From NCBI GenBank assembly GCA_029862125.1, contig JAOTXY010000003.1, forward strand, positions 1 through 64,000: 64,000 nt of DNA, in the 5' to 3' direction. Positions 48,388 through 57,790 of this stretch are shown one piece after another. The stretch comes from Gammaproteobacteria bacterium. Its GTDB lineage: Bacteria > Pseudomonadota > Gammaproteobacteria > GCA-001735895. The first letter of the stretch is position 1. The number at the start of each line of letters is the position of its first letter. The notes under the pieces are model-generated. The model was not told where the DNA came from and did not search any database. It saw only the letters and a list, made by a program, of their open reading frames with translations. A program made the position numbers and the translations under genes.

Positions 48388-49902
48388 TCATTTGTCCGGA
48401 ATCTCGCGACTGCGCTGTTCGATATAGTCCAGCAGTGCCTCGTCAAGTGCTTCATCGATGGGCGGGGGTTCGTATTTTTTCAGCCACTGTTTTGCCTTGC
48501 GCACACCGACAGCCTCGCTGTCGAGCCGGCCGTCGGCGTCCCACTGCTCGTAGGAATTGTTGTGCTGCGAATCAAAAATGAAAAGATTACTGTTGAGGGT
48601 ATGTGTTTCACCGAGGAAGTGCCCGCCGGGCCCGACATGTTTGGTAGCTTCGAAGACTTCTTCGATATCGCTGAAATCAGGGCCCTGTAGAAAATGATAA
48701 AATGCGTCGAGCTGTTCGAAATCGATCATGGTCTTGCCGTAACCAACGGTCAGCGCGCCTTCGAGCATGCCACCCGCCATGGTCAGCCAGTTGGCATCCG
48801 AGAGCATGCTCGGGAACAATCCCCACATTGAATCATAGGCTGCCTGCATGTCCCCCGATTTGGAAGTCGCCACATTCAGAATCGAGCGGTGCGGTAACTT
48901 GTAGTAACGCGCCATCGAGCTAGACAGGAACTGCACCATCGCCGAATCCGGCGAGCCGTGCACCGGTGCGCCGCTGTTGAGCGCGACCGTCATTGCGGGC
49001 ACCCCAAACAGCATCGGTGCGCCGGGACGGATAATCTGCGTCATCGCCATTGCCATCAGTGCCTCGGCCAGCACCACGCCGACCGTGCCGACATTGCTTG
49101 CCGGGGTACTCGCGGCCGCCATCGAAAACGGTGAGCACATCACCGCCTGGTTATTCATCGCGTAAACCTTGAGCGCGTCGAGCATGGTTTCGTCCCAGAC
49201 CAGCGGTGAATTGGCATTGATCAGCGAGGTCGTGACCGTGTTGTTGGTCGCAAACTCCTCACCGAAGACGAGCTTCATCATGTCGACTGTATCCTCGGCG
49301 CGCTCGCGTGCGGTCACGTTACCAATGATGGGCTTGTCGGAGTATTTCAAACCGCTGTAAGCCATGTGCATGTGCCGATGCGGTACCGGGATATCGACCG
49401 GTTCGACGATAGTACCGCCGGCAATGTGAACCGTTGACGCCATGTGATTGAGTTTTTGCAGGTTGTTGAGATCTTCGAGTGTGGCATAGCGGCGCACGCC
49501 TTCCATGTCGCGCACGAAGGGTGCGCCGTAAGAGGGTGACACGACCGCATGACCATCACCGACGCGTACCGAACGTTCCGGATTGCGTGCATGATGGACG
49601 TAAGATGATGGGATCTTGCCAATCAGTTCAAGCAGCTCCTCGCGACCGATTTTCACCCGCTCACCGTCGATCTTGGCACCGGTCTGGCGCCAGTAGTCGA
49701 GCGACTCGGGATCCTGGAACTCGCAGCCGATTTGTTCGGCGACGCGCATCGCGAAATCGTGAATCAACTCCACGCCTTCCTGGTTGGTGACTTCCATGAT
49801 CGGAATGCCGCGCTTGATTTCCGGATGATGCACGATTGCGGCACTGGCCACCGCTGCGCGCCGCGCCGCGCTGCCGCCCTGTCTTCTGCGTCGGGTTGCC
49901 AT
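48388..49902 (-). CDS. MttB-family (trimethylamine methyltransferase superfamily) protein, non-pyrrolysine
   Basis: MATRRRRQGGSAARR N-terminus (start at 49902), GAPMLFGVPAMTVALNSGAPVHGSPDSAMVQFLSSSMARYY, uninterrupted ORF. Confidence 0.85.
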   Translation of the reverse strand: MATRRRRQGGSAARRAAVASAAIVHHPEIKRGIPIMEVTNQEGVELIHDFAMRVAEQIGCEFQDPESLDYWRQTGAKIDGERVKIGREELLELIGKIPSSYVHHARNPERSVRVGDGHAVVSPSYGAPFVRDMEGVRRYATLEDLNNLQKLNHMASTVHIAGGTIVEPVDIPVPHRHMHMAYSGLKYSDKPIIGNVTARERAEDTVDMMKLVFGEEFATNNTVTTSLINANSPLVWDETMLDALKVYAMNNQAVMCSPFSMAAASTPASNVGTVGVVLAEALMAMAMTQIIRPGAPMLFGVPAMTVALNSGAPVHGSPDSAMVQFLSSSMARYYKLPHRSILNVATSKSGDMQAAYDSMWGLFPSMLSDANWLTMAGGMLEGALTVGYGKTMIDFEQLDAFYHFLQGPDFSDIEEVFEATKHVGPGGHFLGETHTLNSNLFIFDSQHNNSYEQWDADGRLDSEAVGVRKAKQWLKKYEPPPIDEALDEALLDYIEQRSREIPDK

Positions 49903-49906
49903 CGCG

Positions 49907-51946
49907 TTACAGGGCCAGGCCGATCTTGCGGCCATCGTGAAATGCGTAGGGCGCTTGCCGTGGAGCGGCGGCATCGCCGATCACGTGGAAACGGGTATCG
50001 GTTTCGGCGAGTGCGAGTTCGACATCGTTGTAAACCACGTTGGTGGTTGCGGTGACAATCGCCGAGGCTTCGACGCTCGAGATCGACCCGTCCAGTAGTG
50101 AGCGAATCTCGGCGCGATCGCCGTGCCATTGCTCGATGACCGACTCGAGCAGGAAGGTTACACCGAGTTTCTTGAGCGACCCGCGAATTTTTGAATCGAC
50201 GGTCGTGCGGAACAGTTCCTTGCCGACCAACTCGTCGGGCGTGACGATGGTAACCTCGTGTCCCTTATCGGCGAGGTACCACGCAGTGCCTGTACCGCGC
50301 CAGTTACCACCTTCGTCCAGCACGATTACCGAATTACCGAGCTCGGCCTGTTCACGCAACACTTCCTCGCAGGCGAAGACCTTGCCGTTTTGCAAACCGG
50401 GCAGCTCGTCGGCCTCGGGCAGCCAGCGCTGGCGTACGCTATCGTCCGGTAACGAGCCGGTGGCCAGCACCACTTCGTCGGCGCCGAACTCGAGGATGTC
50501 CTGTTCATCCAGCGGTGAAAAATAACGCACTTCGACGCCGAGTTGTTCGAACTGACGCAGATACCAGCCCATCAACTCGGTGATCTGGCCGCGGCGCGGC
50601 GCAAGTCCCGCCAGCCGAAACTGCCCACCCAGGTCACCCAGGGCTTCGCACAGGATTACCTGGTGGCCGCGCTCCGCTGCGACACGCGCGGCTTCCATGC
50701 CCGCAGGTCCACCGCCGACCACGAGTATCTTTTTTACCGCATCGACCTTGTCAAAGCGATCGCCGCCCCATTCGAATTCACGCCCCGCGGACGGGTTCAC
50801 CAGGCACGAAATCCAGTAGTCGCGCGAGCGTCGCCCCCAGCACATCTGGTTGCAGGAAATGCAGCCGCGGATGTCGTTGTGGCGGTCTTCGCGCGTCTTG
50901 TTGACCCAGTGTGGGTCGGCGATCTGTCCGCGCACGATCGACACCAGGTCGGCGTCGCCGCTCGCGATCGTGTAATCGGCGTTTTCGGGGGTACGGATAT
51001 GACATTCGGCGGTGACCCTGGCGTGCCTGACCACCGATTTCAGTGCCGCCGCGAGCGGTACGCCCTGTTTTTCGCCGTAGACGAAGGTAGCCATCAAGCG
51101 TTCGTAGTCGACGTAGTTTCCGGCGCCGCAGGTCACGTAGTCGAGATTGCCCGTCGCATCGTGGAGGGCGATGACTTCCTGCAGTTGCTCGAGCGTCATG
51201 ATGTAAGGCGTTTCGTCCGAATAACTGATAGATAGGCCGATGATAAAATCCTCGCCGCAGGCGTTGCGAATCGAGTTGATGATCGATTGCGACAGGCGGC
51301 AGCGATTTTCCAGCGAACCGCCCCATTTGTCGTCGCGTTTGTTCGACCAGGGTGTCCAGAACTGGTCGAGCAGCGCATGATAGGCCGCAAACAGGTCGAC
51401 ACCGTCGAAGCCGGCTGCCTGGCAGCGCTTGGCTGCCGCGGTAAAGCAATCGATAACCTCGAGGATCTCGGTTTCGCGCATCGCGTGGCTGCCGTCGGAA
51501 TCGTGGTAGGACGCCAGGCCCGACGGACCCCAGTGCGGCATGAAAGACAGGTCCGAGTCGCCATGCTGACCGACGTGGTAGAGCTGTTGCAAAATAGTCG
51601 TGCCATGTTGATGCACCGCATCGGTAATCTTGCGAAAGTGGGGGATCACCTCGTCATCGCAATGACGAAAATTGCCGCGTGTCAGAACCGCGGTTGCATG
51701 AACCGGCATCGGTTCGACCACGATCATCGCTGCACCGCCAATTGCGCGTTCCTCGTAGTAGGCACGATGACGTTCGCCTGGCAGGCCCAGGTCAGACATG
51801 TTGGCCGTGTGCGCGCCGAAGACGATGCGATTATCGAGGGTGCGATGGCGCAGTTCGAGTGGTTGGAACAGGTTCTTGTATTGGGTCATTAGCACGTTGC
51901 GCATTTTTCCGAATGTTGAATATACCGATTGTGTCTTCATGAACAA
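49907..51946 (-). CDS. NADH:flavin oxidoreductase/trimethylamine-dehydrogenase-like protein with C-terminal NAD(P)/FAD domain
   Basis: OYE barrel; CISCNQMCWGRRSRDYWISCLVNP Fe-S Cys motif; KKILVVGGGPAGMEAARVAAERGHQVILCEA. Confidence 0.88.
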   Translation of the reverse strand: MFMKTQSVYSTFGKMRNVLMTQYKNLFQPLELRHRTLDNRIVFGAHTANMSDLGLPGERHRAYYEERAIGGAAMIVVEPMPVHATAVLTRGNFRHCDDEVIPHFRKITDAVHQHGTTILQQLYHVGQHGDSDLSFMPHWGPSGLASYHDSDGSHAMRETEILEVIDCFTAAAKRCQAAGFDGVDLFAAYHALLDQFWTPWSNKRDDKWGGSLENRCRLSQSIINSIRNACGEDFIIGLSISYSDETPYIMTLEQLQEVIALHDATGNLDYVTCGAGNYVDYERLMATFVYGEKQGVPLAAALKSVVRHARVTAECHIRTPENADYTIASGDADLVSIVRGQIADPHWVNKTREDRHNDIRGCISCNQMCWGRRSRDYWISCLVNPSAGREFEWGGDRFDKVDAVKKILVVGGGPAGMEAARVAAERGHQVILCEALGDLGGQFRLAGLAPRRGQITELMGWYLRQFEQLGVEVRYFSPLDEQDILEFGADEVVLATGSLPDDSVRQRWLPEADELPGLQNGKVFACEEVLREQAELGNSVIVLDEGGNWRGTGTAWYLADKGHEVTIVTPDELVGKELFRTTVDSKIRGSLKKLGVTFLLESVIEQWHGDRAEIRSLLDGSISSVEASAIVTATTNVVYNDVELALAETDTRFHVIGDAAAPRQAPYAFHDGRKIGLAL

Positions 51947-51985
51947 AACGATATATTTTCATAACTTCCATCGAAATTTGTCATA

Positions 51986-52873
51986 ATGTCGGCACTTGAT
52001 ATCGATTCCATGCGCGCCTTGACCGCAATCGCCGAAACTGGCGGTATTACTCGTGCTGCGAAACGGTTAAACCTTTCCCAGTCGGCGGTCAGTCACAAAA
52101 TGAAGCGCCTCGAGCGTAAGCTTAACCGCAGCCTGTTTGCGCGCGCGGACGGTAAGCTGAACCTGAGTGCTGACGGTGAGAAATTGCTCGACTATGCGCA
52201 GCGCCTGGTAAAACTGCATGACGAAGCCTACGCCAGTTTTCACCAGAGCGACCTCGCCGGCGAGTTGCGCCTAGGGATTACCGAGGACATCAGCGCCCCG
52301 GGGATGGCGCAAATCCTGTCGAGCTTTTCCACCGGTTTTCCAAATGTTGCACTGACCTCGCGCGTAGCGCATACGCCCGAACTGGTACGCTGGTTACGTG
52401 CAGGCGAAATAGACATGGCCCTGATAGAGGTGTTTGAATCCGAGTTGCGCGAAGGCGATCATTTGCTGGGCCAGCAGCAGGTGGCATGGTTGCAGGCGGA
52501 AGATTTTGTGCTCGATCCCGGGCATCCGATTCCGTACGTGGCCTATCACAAGGATTGTTTTTACAAGGCCTGGGCCGAAAAAGCGCTGGCCGAAATCGGT
52601 TGCAGTTTGCGGGTCGTGTTCGAATGTCCGAGTATCGAGGGTATGGTCAACGCGGTACGCAGCGGTCTGGGAATCGGGCTGGTTAACCTGGGTGTGCTCG
52701 AACAGCGCCAGCAGGGTGGACGCCGCGGTGACAGCCGGGGATTGAAAATCGACCAGGTTGATTTGCCGGAACCACCACCGATTCAACACATCGCCCGCTT
52801 CTCAACGGGCGTTTCGACACGGCAGATGGATAAACTACTCGAATCGATCAAGAATGAACTGGGAGCCCGCTAA
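51986..52873 (+). CDS. LysR-family transcriptional regulator
   Basis: LDIDSMRALTAIAETGGITRAAKRLNLSQSAVSHKMKRLERKL; divergent from the flavoprotein gene. Confidence 0.92.
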   Translation: MSALDIDSMRALTAIAETGGITRAAKRLNLSQSAVSHKMKRLERKLNRSLFARADGKLNLSADGEKLLDYAQRLVKLHDEAYASFHQSDLAGELRLGITEDISAPGMAQILSSFSTGFPNVALTSRVAHTPELVRWLRAGEIDMALIEVFESELREGDHLLGQQQVAWLQAEDFVLDPGHPIPYVAYHKDCFYKAWAEKALAEIGCSLRVVFECPSIEGMVNAVRSGLGIGLVNLGVLEQRQQGGRRGDSRGLKIDQVDLPEPPPIQHIARFSTGVSTRQMDKLLESIKNELGAR

Positions 52874-53610
52874 TGAGTAAGCCTGAACAGCCTTCGCCGA
52901 TCGTGTTGGTATCGGGTGCGAGTAGTGGTATTGGAGAAGCCATCTGTCGCCTGTTGATCGAGAAGTCGTATCGCGTGGTCGGTGCGGCACGCAATGAATC
53001 CCGCTTGCAACAGCTGTCTGCCGAACTGGGTGAAGGATTTTATCCGCTGGTACTCGATGTCACCGACAGTGCAGCGGTAGCTGGTGTGCAACAGGCATTG
53101 CCACGGGAGTTTCATGACATCGAGGTGCTGATCAACAATGCCGGCCATGATACCGGCGGGCGCAGGCTGTTTGACGAAGGCAGTGCTGAGCAGTGGTGCG
53201 ATATTATCGAGACCAACGTTCAGGGGACGTTACGGCTTACACGTGCGTTAATCGATGACATGCTCGACCGTGGCTCGGGACATATCATCAACATGGGTTC
53301 AATCGCAGGCCTCAAGCCTTATGCCACCGGTACCGCCTATGTCAGCAGCAAATACGCGGTGCATGGTTTCAGCGAAAGCCTGCGTCTCGATTACGCCAGC
53401 CGGGGAATTCGCGTCACCGAAATCATGCCGGGACCGGTGCGTACCGGGTTTGCTCAGCAACGACTCGGCGATGCACAACAGGCACGCGACTTTTACGATA
53501 GTTTCGCACAATGCCTGCGACCAGAAGATGTCGCTAACAGTGTATTTTACGCGCTAAAGCAGCCGAAACATGTCGAAATTGCCCAGCTGGTTGTTTTGCC
53601 CGCTTCTTAG
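52873..53610 (+). CDS. short-chain dehydrogenase/reductase
   Basis: VSGASSGIGEAIC, NNAGHDTGG, YVSSKYAVHGFSESL; TAATG overlap with LysR. Confidence 0.92.
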   Translation: MSKPEQPSPIVLVSGASSGIGEAICRLLIEKSYRVVGAARNESRLQQLSAELGEGFYPLVLDVTDSAAVAGVQQALPREFHDIEVLINNAGHDTGGRRLFDEGSAEQWCDIIETNVQGTLRLTRALIDDMLDRGSGHIINMGSIAGLKPYATGTAYVSSKYAVHGFSESLRLDYASRGIRVTEIMPGPVRTGFAQQRLGDAQQARDFYDSFAQCLRPEDVANSVFYALKQPKHVEIAQLVVLPAS

Positions 53611-53624
53611 TAACGAACCCAGGT

Positions 53625-53690
53625 TTTCCCGATAGCGGACGCTCGCCCGTAACAAGCGAGAGTCAGAGAACGGCCAAAAGCGGACGCTGG
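53625..53690 (+). repeat. intergenic repeat copy 12 (forward)
   Basis: TTTTCCCGATAGCGGACGCTCGCCC...AGAACGGCCAAAAGCGGACGCTGG. Confidence 0.75.
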
Positions 53691-53912
53691 TTAAGGGGCA
53701 ATAATGATCTTATCGAGCTTCGCCACCAGAAACGGTTTACAGGCCGAATTGACGATTTCTGCTTCGTCGTTGAAGAGCATAGTTTGCATTGCCGCAAGTT
53801 CATCTTCGGTCAAAGTGTCGAGCAGTATGTAAGCTCCGCCAAGTACTCTTTCACGCAACCGCTGAAGCGTGATATTGCTATTGTAACTTTTATGCTGATT
53901 TCCAGGGGTCAT
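53691..53912 (-). CDS. hypothetical small protein
   Basis: 73 aa ORF flanked by repeat copy at 53625. Confidence 0.45.
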   Translation of the reverse strand: MTPGNQHKSYNSNITLQRLRERVLGGAYILLDTLTEDELAAMQTMLFNDEAEIVNSACKPFLVAKLDKIIIAP

Positions 53913-53935
53913 GAGTTTTTAACCATTTTCAGGGT

Positions 53936-54595
53936 TTACTGCGGGATTTTAGCCGTAAGCTTGCTGATTCTATTTTCGAACTCATCTCTCCAAACTTTAG
54001 TCAAACTGTTGCAACCTGCCGCCTTTGTCAATGCGTCAATATTCTTTTTATCCAGGTAATACAACCTATGCACCTCTTCGACGGTAGGAGCGTTTGTATT
54101 CGAATAGTCGACTTCAATAGGGTCTCCCGATTGAATGAAACCCTCGTTCAACACGCGAAAATAGAATCCGGTTTTTGCGCTATTGATACATAACGAAAGT
54201 GCTTCGGCAGTCTCCATTTTTATCGCGAACTTATAACAGGGGGATCGTGGTTGGGATACTTCAAGTACCACTTCCCCTACCCGATAGCGATCACCGATAT
54301 GGACATCGGATTCAAGCAATCCTTCAGTCGTCAGATTTTCACCGAATTGGCCCGTTTCGTAAGAATCCTGTTTCAGCTTTTCCTGATAGTACGAATAATG
54401 TTCAAACGGAAATCCGTACACCGCTTTATCCACACCACCATGTACTGTCAAATCAGCTTGCTCGTCGCCATCAATGTTAAGTACACGGACCATTCGCGGT
54501 TCTGTCGTGGGAACCTTATAAATGCCGGTAAAAACTTCTTCGCCTTTGTAAATTATGGTTTTAGGCTTTGATATGTTTAGAGCGTGTACTCGCAT
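53936..54595 (-). CDS. MOSC-domain protein (YiiM-like)
   Basis: DLTVHGGVDKAVYGFPFEHYSYY; GENLTTEGLLESDVHIGDRYRVGEVVLEVSQPRSPCYKF. Confidence 0.88.
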   Translation of the reverse strand: MRVHALNISKPKTIIYKGEEVFTGIYKVPTTEPRMVRVLNIDGDEQADLTVHGGVDKAVYGFPFEHYSYYQEKLKQDSYETGQFGENLTTEGLLESDVHIGDRYRVGEVVLEVSQPRSPCYKFAIKMETAEALSLCINSAKTGFYFRVLNEGFIQSGDPIEVDYSNTNAPTVEEVHRLYYLDKKNIDALTKAAGCNSLTKVWRDEFENRISKLTAKIPQ

Positions 54596-54675
54596 ACGAT
54601 CATCCTGGTGTTTTCATCGCAAACACCAGATATCAGTATATGGAAATCCGGTTTAATATCCATTGGGCGCCTGTT

Positions 54676-54738
54676 TTCTCCAAAGGAGACGCTCATAAAG
54701 CTCTGGTAGGCGGCAATCTTCGGCCAGAAACGGACCCT
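54676..54738 (+). repeat. intergenic repeat copy 13 (forward)
   Basis: TTCTCCAAAGGAGACGCTCATAAAGCTCTGGTAGGCGGCAATCTTCGGCCAGAAACGGACCCTTG. Confidence 0.95.
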
Positions 54739-54845
54739 TGGTTTTTCGTCAAGTCCATCAAAACGAACTTAATTGGTACCATTTGATCCATATCAAGCCC
54801 CTATTATTTTTGTGGATTAGAGTGAATTGATAATCCATTCGTAGC

Positions 54846-55709
54846 TTGAGAATTATGGTTCGAGTTACTAGAAATTGTTTATTTCGTGGGCTGCTGATAG
54901 CTAGCATATATTCACTGGGTATTTTGGGTATTGTGGCCAGCGGGAGCGGTGGTGGCGGTAGTGCAAATCTCATAAATTGTGGGCCGGATGAAGTGGCTAA
55001 CCAAAATTTTTCGGCGCAAGCACCCATTGCCATTGATATCAACGTCGTCAATCACAATGAATTACTGTTGAACGGGAAGCATGGCAACGTCAGCGTTTCC
55101 GGTTTGCCAGGGGTGACATCGATAACGGTGACCGGCATGAAACGGGTTCTTTCGGAGAGTGCTCAAGATGCTCAGTCCCACCTGCAGTATCTGACGGTGA
55201 CGGCCCAGGATCTGACCACGCAGGCGTTGCTACGAACCAATCAACCGCAATGCGAACTGGGCCGGAAATACATCGTCGATTATGCGATTACGCTGCCAGA
55301 CTTTTTTCTGGTTCGGATTAATAATAATGGCGGCGAGGTGACGATAGACTCCATCGACAATGAGGTTTCGATAAACAATATCGCAGGCACTGTCACCTTG
55401 ACGGATATTGTCGGCAGCGCGGCGGTTGACTTGATTAGCGGCAACATTGTCGCCGAAATTACCTCCCTGCCGTTAAATGGCACCATTCAGATGAAAGTCC
55501 TGACTGGAGACATCAACCTTGAAATACGAACCACCACGTCGGCGGACTTTACCGCCAGAGTTTTCACCGGAAATATCACCTTGACGAATCTAGTGTTGCA
55601 AAGTCCGGTAGTGACTCCGAATCTGGTGACAGGAACACTGGGTACTGGGGAGGGAAATATTGATTTGGAAATCGAGGTGATTGGCGACATCGACGTACTA
55701 GGTATTTAA
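54846..55709 (+). CDS. putative surface/adhesin-like beta-helical protein (DUF4097-like)
   Basis: Signal/lipobox-like N-terminus, GSGGGGSA, repeated short beta-strand pattern. Confidence 0.5.
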   Translation: MRIMVRVTRNCLFRGLLIASIYSLGILGIVASGSGGGGSANLINCGPDEVANQNFSAQAPIAIDINVVNHNELLLNGKHGNVSVSGLPGVTSITVTGMKRVLSESAQDAQSHLQYLTVTAQDLTTQALLRTNQPQCELGRKYIVDYAITLPDFFLVRINNNGGEVTIDSIDNEVSINNIAGTVTLTDIVGSAAVDLISGNIVAEITSLPLNGTIQMKVLTGDINLEIRTTTSADFTARVFTGNITLTNLVLQSPVVTPNLVTGTLGTGEGNIDLEIEVIGDIDVLGI

Positions 55710-55750
55710 TCCGCCAAACAGATTCGTGCAATTAAGTTAACTGTCACCTA

Positions 55751-55814
55751 TCTCCAAAGCAGACACTCATAAAATCGCGGTGGGAGGCGACCTTCGGCCA
55801 GGAGCGGACCCTCA
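55751..55814 (+). repeat. intergenic repeat copy 14 (forward)
   Basis: TCTCCAAAGCAGACACTCATAAAATCGCGGTGGGAGGCGACCTTCGGCCAGGAGCGGACCCTCAG. Confidence 0.9.
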
Positions 55815-55964
55815 GATTTTATTCTTTGAATTTCCGCTGAGGGCACAGGCTGTATGATAACCGTCAGATCGAGCCTGAACTACTACACTTAAATTAAGGC
55901 CAGACTCGACTGTCCTCACATATTCTTTAAATAAATCTTTTCCCTTTTATTAAGTTTCCGATCA

Positions 55965-56852
55965 TTACGGTGTTACTTTAGGCAGTTCGTTTGAAAGAAT
56001 ATCAAGATTGGGAAGCATAATGATTTCTATGCGACGATTGAGCTGCCGACCTTCTTCAGTTTCATTATCAGCTCTTGGGCGAAATTCACCAAATCCGGCG
56101 GCTGAAATATTCTCAGGATCAACATCGATATCTGTCAGTAAATGGACGACTGTGAGTGCCCGGGAAGTGGATAGTTCCCAATTACTGGGAAACTGTGCAC
56201 TTTTAATTGGCTTATTGTCAGTATGCCCTTCAATTTGAAAACGCCTGTCTGAAAATTGGCTAAGTACCGAGCCGATTTGAGTCAGGGCCTCTTCGCCTTC
56301 AGGATTTAAGTTAGCGCTACCGCTTTTGAACAGGACATTATTGGGGAGATTGATGACAATTCGACCTTGTTCAATGCTAACCGTTAATTGGCCGCCGTCA
56401 ATCATGGTTTTCAAGGTATTAACAAAATTTTCATATATTTGATTGCGACGCTTGGTTTCAATCTCAATATTTCGTAGCGTAGTCATTTGTGCTTGTGATT
56501 CTGAGAGTTCCTGTTGGAGATCCTTTTTTCGTGCTTCAAGTTTCATTAACTCATCCACAGCTGCCACAACTTGCAGTCTGGCGGATTTTAGTTCCTGTTC
56601 TGTTTTCTGTATTTGTTGTTGATTACGATTGATTTCCTCCTGAGCCAGTGCATTCTGCATTTTGGCGGCAGCTAACTCCTGTTCTGTTTTCTGTATTTGT
56701 TGTTGATTGCGGTTGATTTCTTCCCGAGCGCTTCCCAGGGATTGGCGCATTGAATCCATTTCAGCAAGTGCCGCTTCATGTTTACCGCTAGATACGCAGG
56801 CAGATAAAAGTAATAACGGGAGAATAGTGAAGGTTAGTGTGCTAATTCTCAA
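55965..56852 (-). CDS. OmpA/MotB-family lipoprotein with coiled coil
   Basis: LLLLSACVSS lipobox; QIEGHTDNKPIKSAQFPSNWELSTSRALTVVHLL; FGEFRPRADNETEEGRQLNRRIEI. Confidence 0.88.
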   Translation of the reverse strand: MRISTLTFTILPLLLLSACVSSGKHEAALAEMDSMRQSLGSAREEINRNQQQIQKTEQELAAAKMQNALAQEEINRNQQQIQKTEQELKSARLQVVAAVDELMKLEARKKDLQQELSESQAQMTTLRNIEIETKRRNQIYENFVNTLKTMIDGGQLTVSIEQGRIVINLPNNVLFKSGSANLNPEGEEALTQIGSVLSQFSDRRFQIEGHTDNKPIKSAQFPSNWELSTSRALTVVHLLTDIDVDPENISAAGFGEFRPRADNETEEGRQLNRRIEIIMLPNLDILSNELPKVTP

Positions 56853-56923
56853 GATGACTCCCTGATGCTGTGTTGGTCTACTGAAGCAAAGATTGTGTGC
56901 TTCATTAAAACTTTTCTTTAAAG

Positions 56924-57187
56924 CTAGGCTGCTATCCGGATGTGCGGCTGATTTTGCTGAATCAGGATTGCGATCTTGGTGCGCACTTCACTCGCTGATG
57001 CAAATACCAGGTCTTCTGGGTCGATATTGTTCTCAGCCATCCAGTCAGCAATGGCGTTAAGGGGAAGTTTGTGCCTGATTTCTGGAAATGCTTCGAATGC
57101 GTTTGCGACCACAGTGACTGCGGCGAGATATTGATAGCATTGCATGTCTGGTTCCTCGGGTGTATTGGGCCTGCCAATTGTTACCAA
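56924..57187 (-). CDS. hypothetical protein
   Basis: 87 aa ORF, possible start MQCYQYLAAVTVVANAF. Confidence 0.4.
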   Translation of the reverse strand: MVTIGRPNTPEEPDMQCYQYLAAVTVVANAFEAFPEIRHKLPLNAIADWMAENNIDPEDLVFASASEVRTKIAILIQQNQPHIRIAA

Positions 57188-57294
57188 TTGAGAGGATCGA
57201 CATTATATGACTTCATGATGTTTTTTAGTGAAGAACCTGCGCGTAAATAATTCACAGGCCGTTCAGTTTCGGTGCGTCGAACTTGAACGTTAGT

Positions 57295-57349
57295 TTTCTC
57301 GATAGCAGACACTCACAAAGCCCTGGTGGGAGGCAATCTTCGGCCATTT
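57295..57349 (+). repeat. intergenic repeat copy 15 (forward, 3' truncated)
   Basis: TTCTCGATAGCAGACACTCACAAAGCCCTGGTGGGAGGCAATCTTCGGCC. Confidence 0.85.
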
Positions 57350-57370
57350 CCAGAAGCTCAAAGATGATGC

Positions 57371-57412
57371 GATAACACTTTAACTGATCAAAACCGTATA
57401 ATCCTGCTGTTA
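57371..57412 (+). promoter_or_regulatory. palindrome-half + TATAAT module (site 6)
   Basis: GATAACACTTTAACTGATCAAAACCGTATAATCCTGCTGTTA. Confidence 0.65.
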
Positions 57413-57435
57413 TGTGATTTTCGAAATAATTCTTT

Positions 57436-57708
57436 ATGGACTGGAAAATATTCTTAACAGTTTTTGGAGCTGTTTTTATTGCAGAGCTTGGAGACAAGAC
57501 ACAGTTAGCAACGATGCTTTTCGCAGCAGATAAAGATGTTAGTAAATATACAGTTTTTATTGCAGCTTCTGCGGCATTGGTAGTTGCTTCAGCGATCGGA
57601 GTTTTAGCTGGCAGCCTGCTGTCAGAATTTATAAACGAAAAATATTTACACTATATCGCAGGAGCAGGCTTCATAATTATTGGGGCGTTTACTTTATACA
57701 ATGCATGA
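57436..57708 (+). CDS. half-size UPF0016/GDT1 (TMEM165-like) membrane protein
   Basis: FIAELGDKTQLATMLFA ExGD(K)T motif, three TM helices, only one repeat. Confidence 0.85.
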   Translation: MDWKIFLTVFGAVFIAELGDKTQLATMLFAADKDVSKYTVFIAASAALVVASAIGVLAGSLLSEFINEKYLHYIAGAGFIIIGAFTLYNA

Positions 57709-57710
57709 AA

Positions 57711-57760
57711 CACATAACAAGCACAGGTCGCCAAAACTGGCCGATGCGAGCGTTAGGCAG
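57711..57760 (+). other. compact attC-like site
   Basis: ACATAACAAGCACAGGTCGCCAAAACTGGCCGATGCGAGCGTTAGGCAG, R'-type GTTAGGC. Confidence 0.45.
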
Positions 57761-57790
57761 ACTATTTCAGTCGCGAATCGAGATCCATAG

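Noticed and set aside
49903-49974. N-terminal extension of the second MttB-family ORF
   Set aside because: Overlaps the upstream flavoprotein gene; MATRRRRQGG at 49902 matches the RRRRGG start region of the other MttB-family protein.
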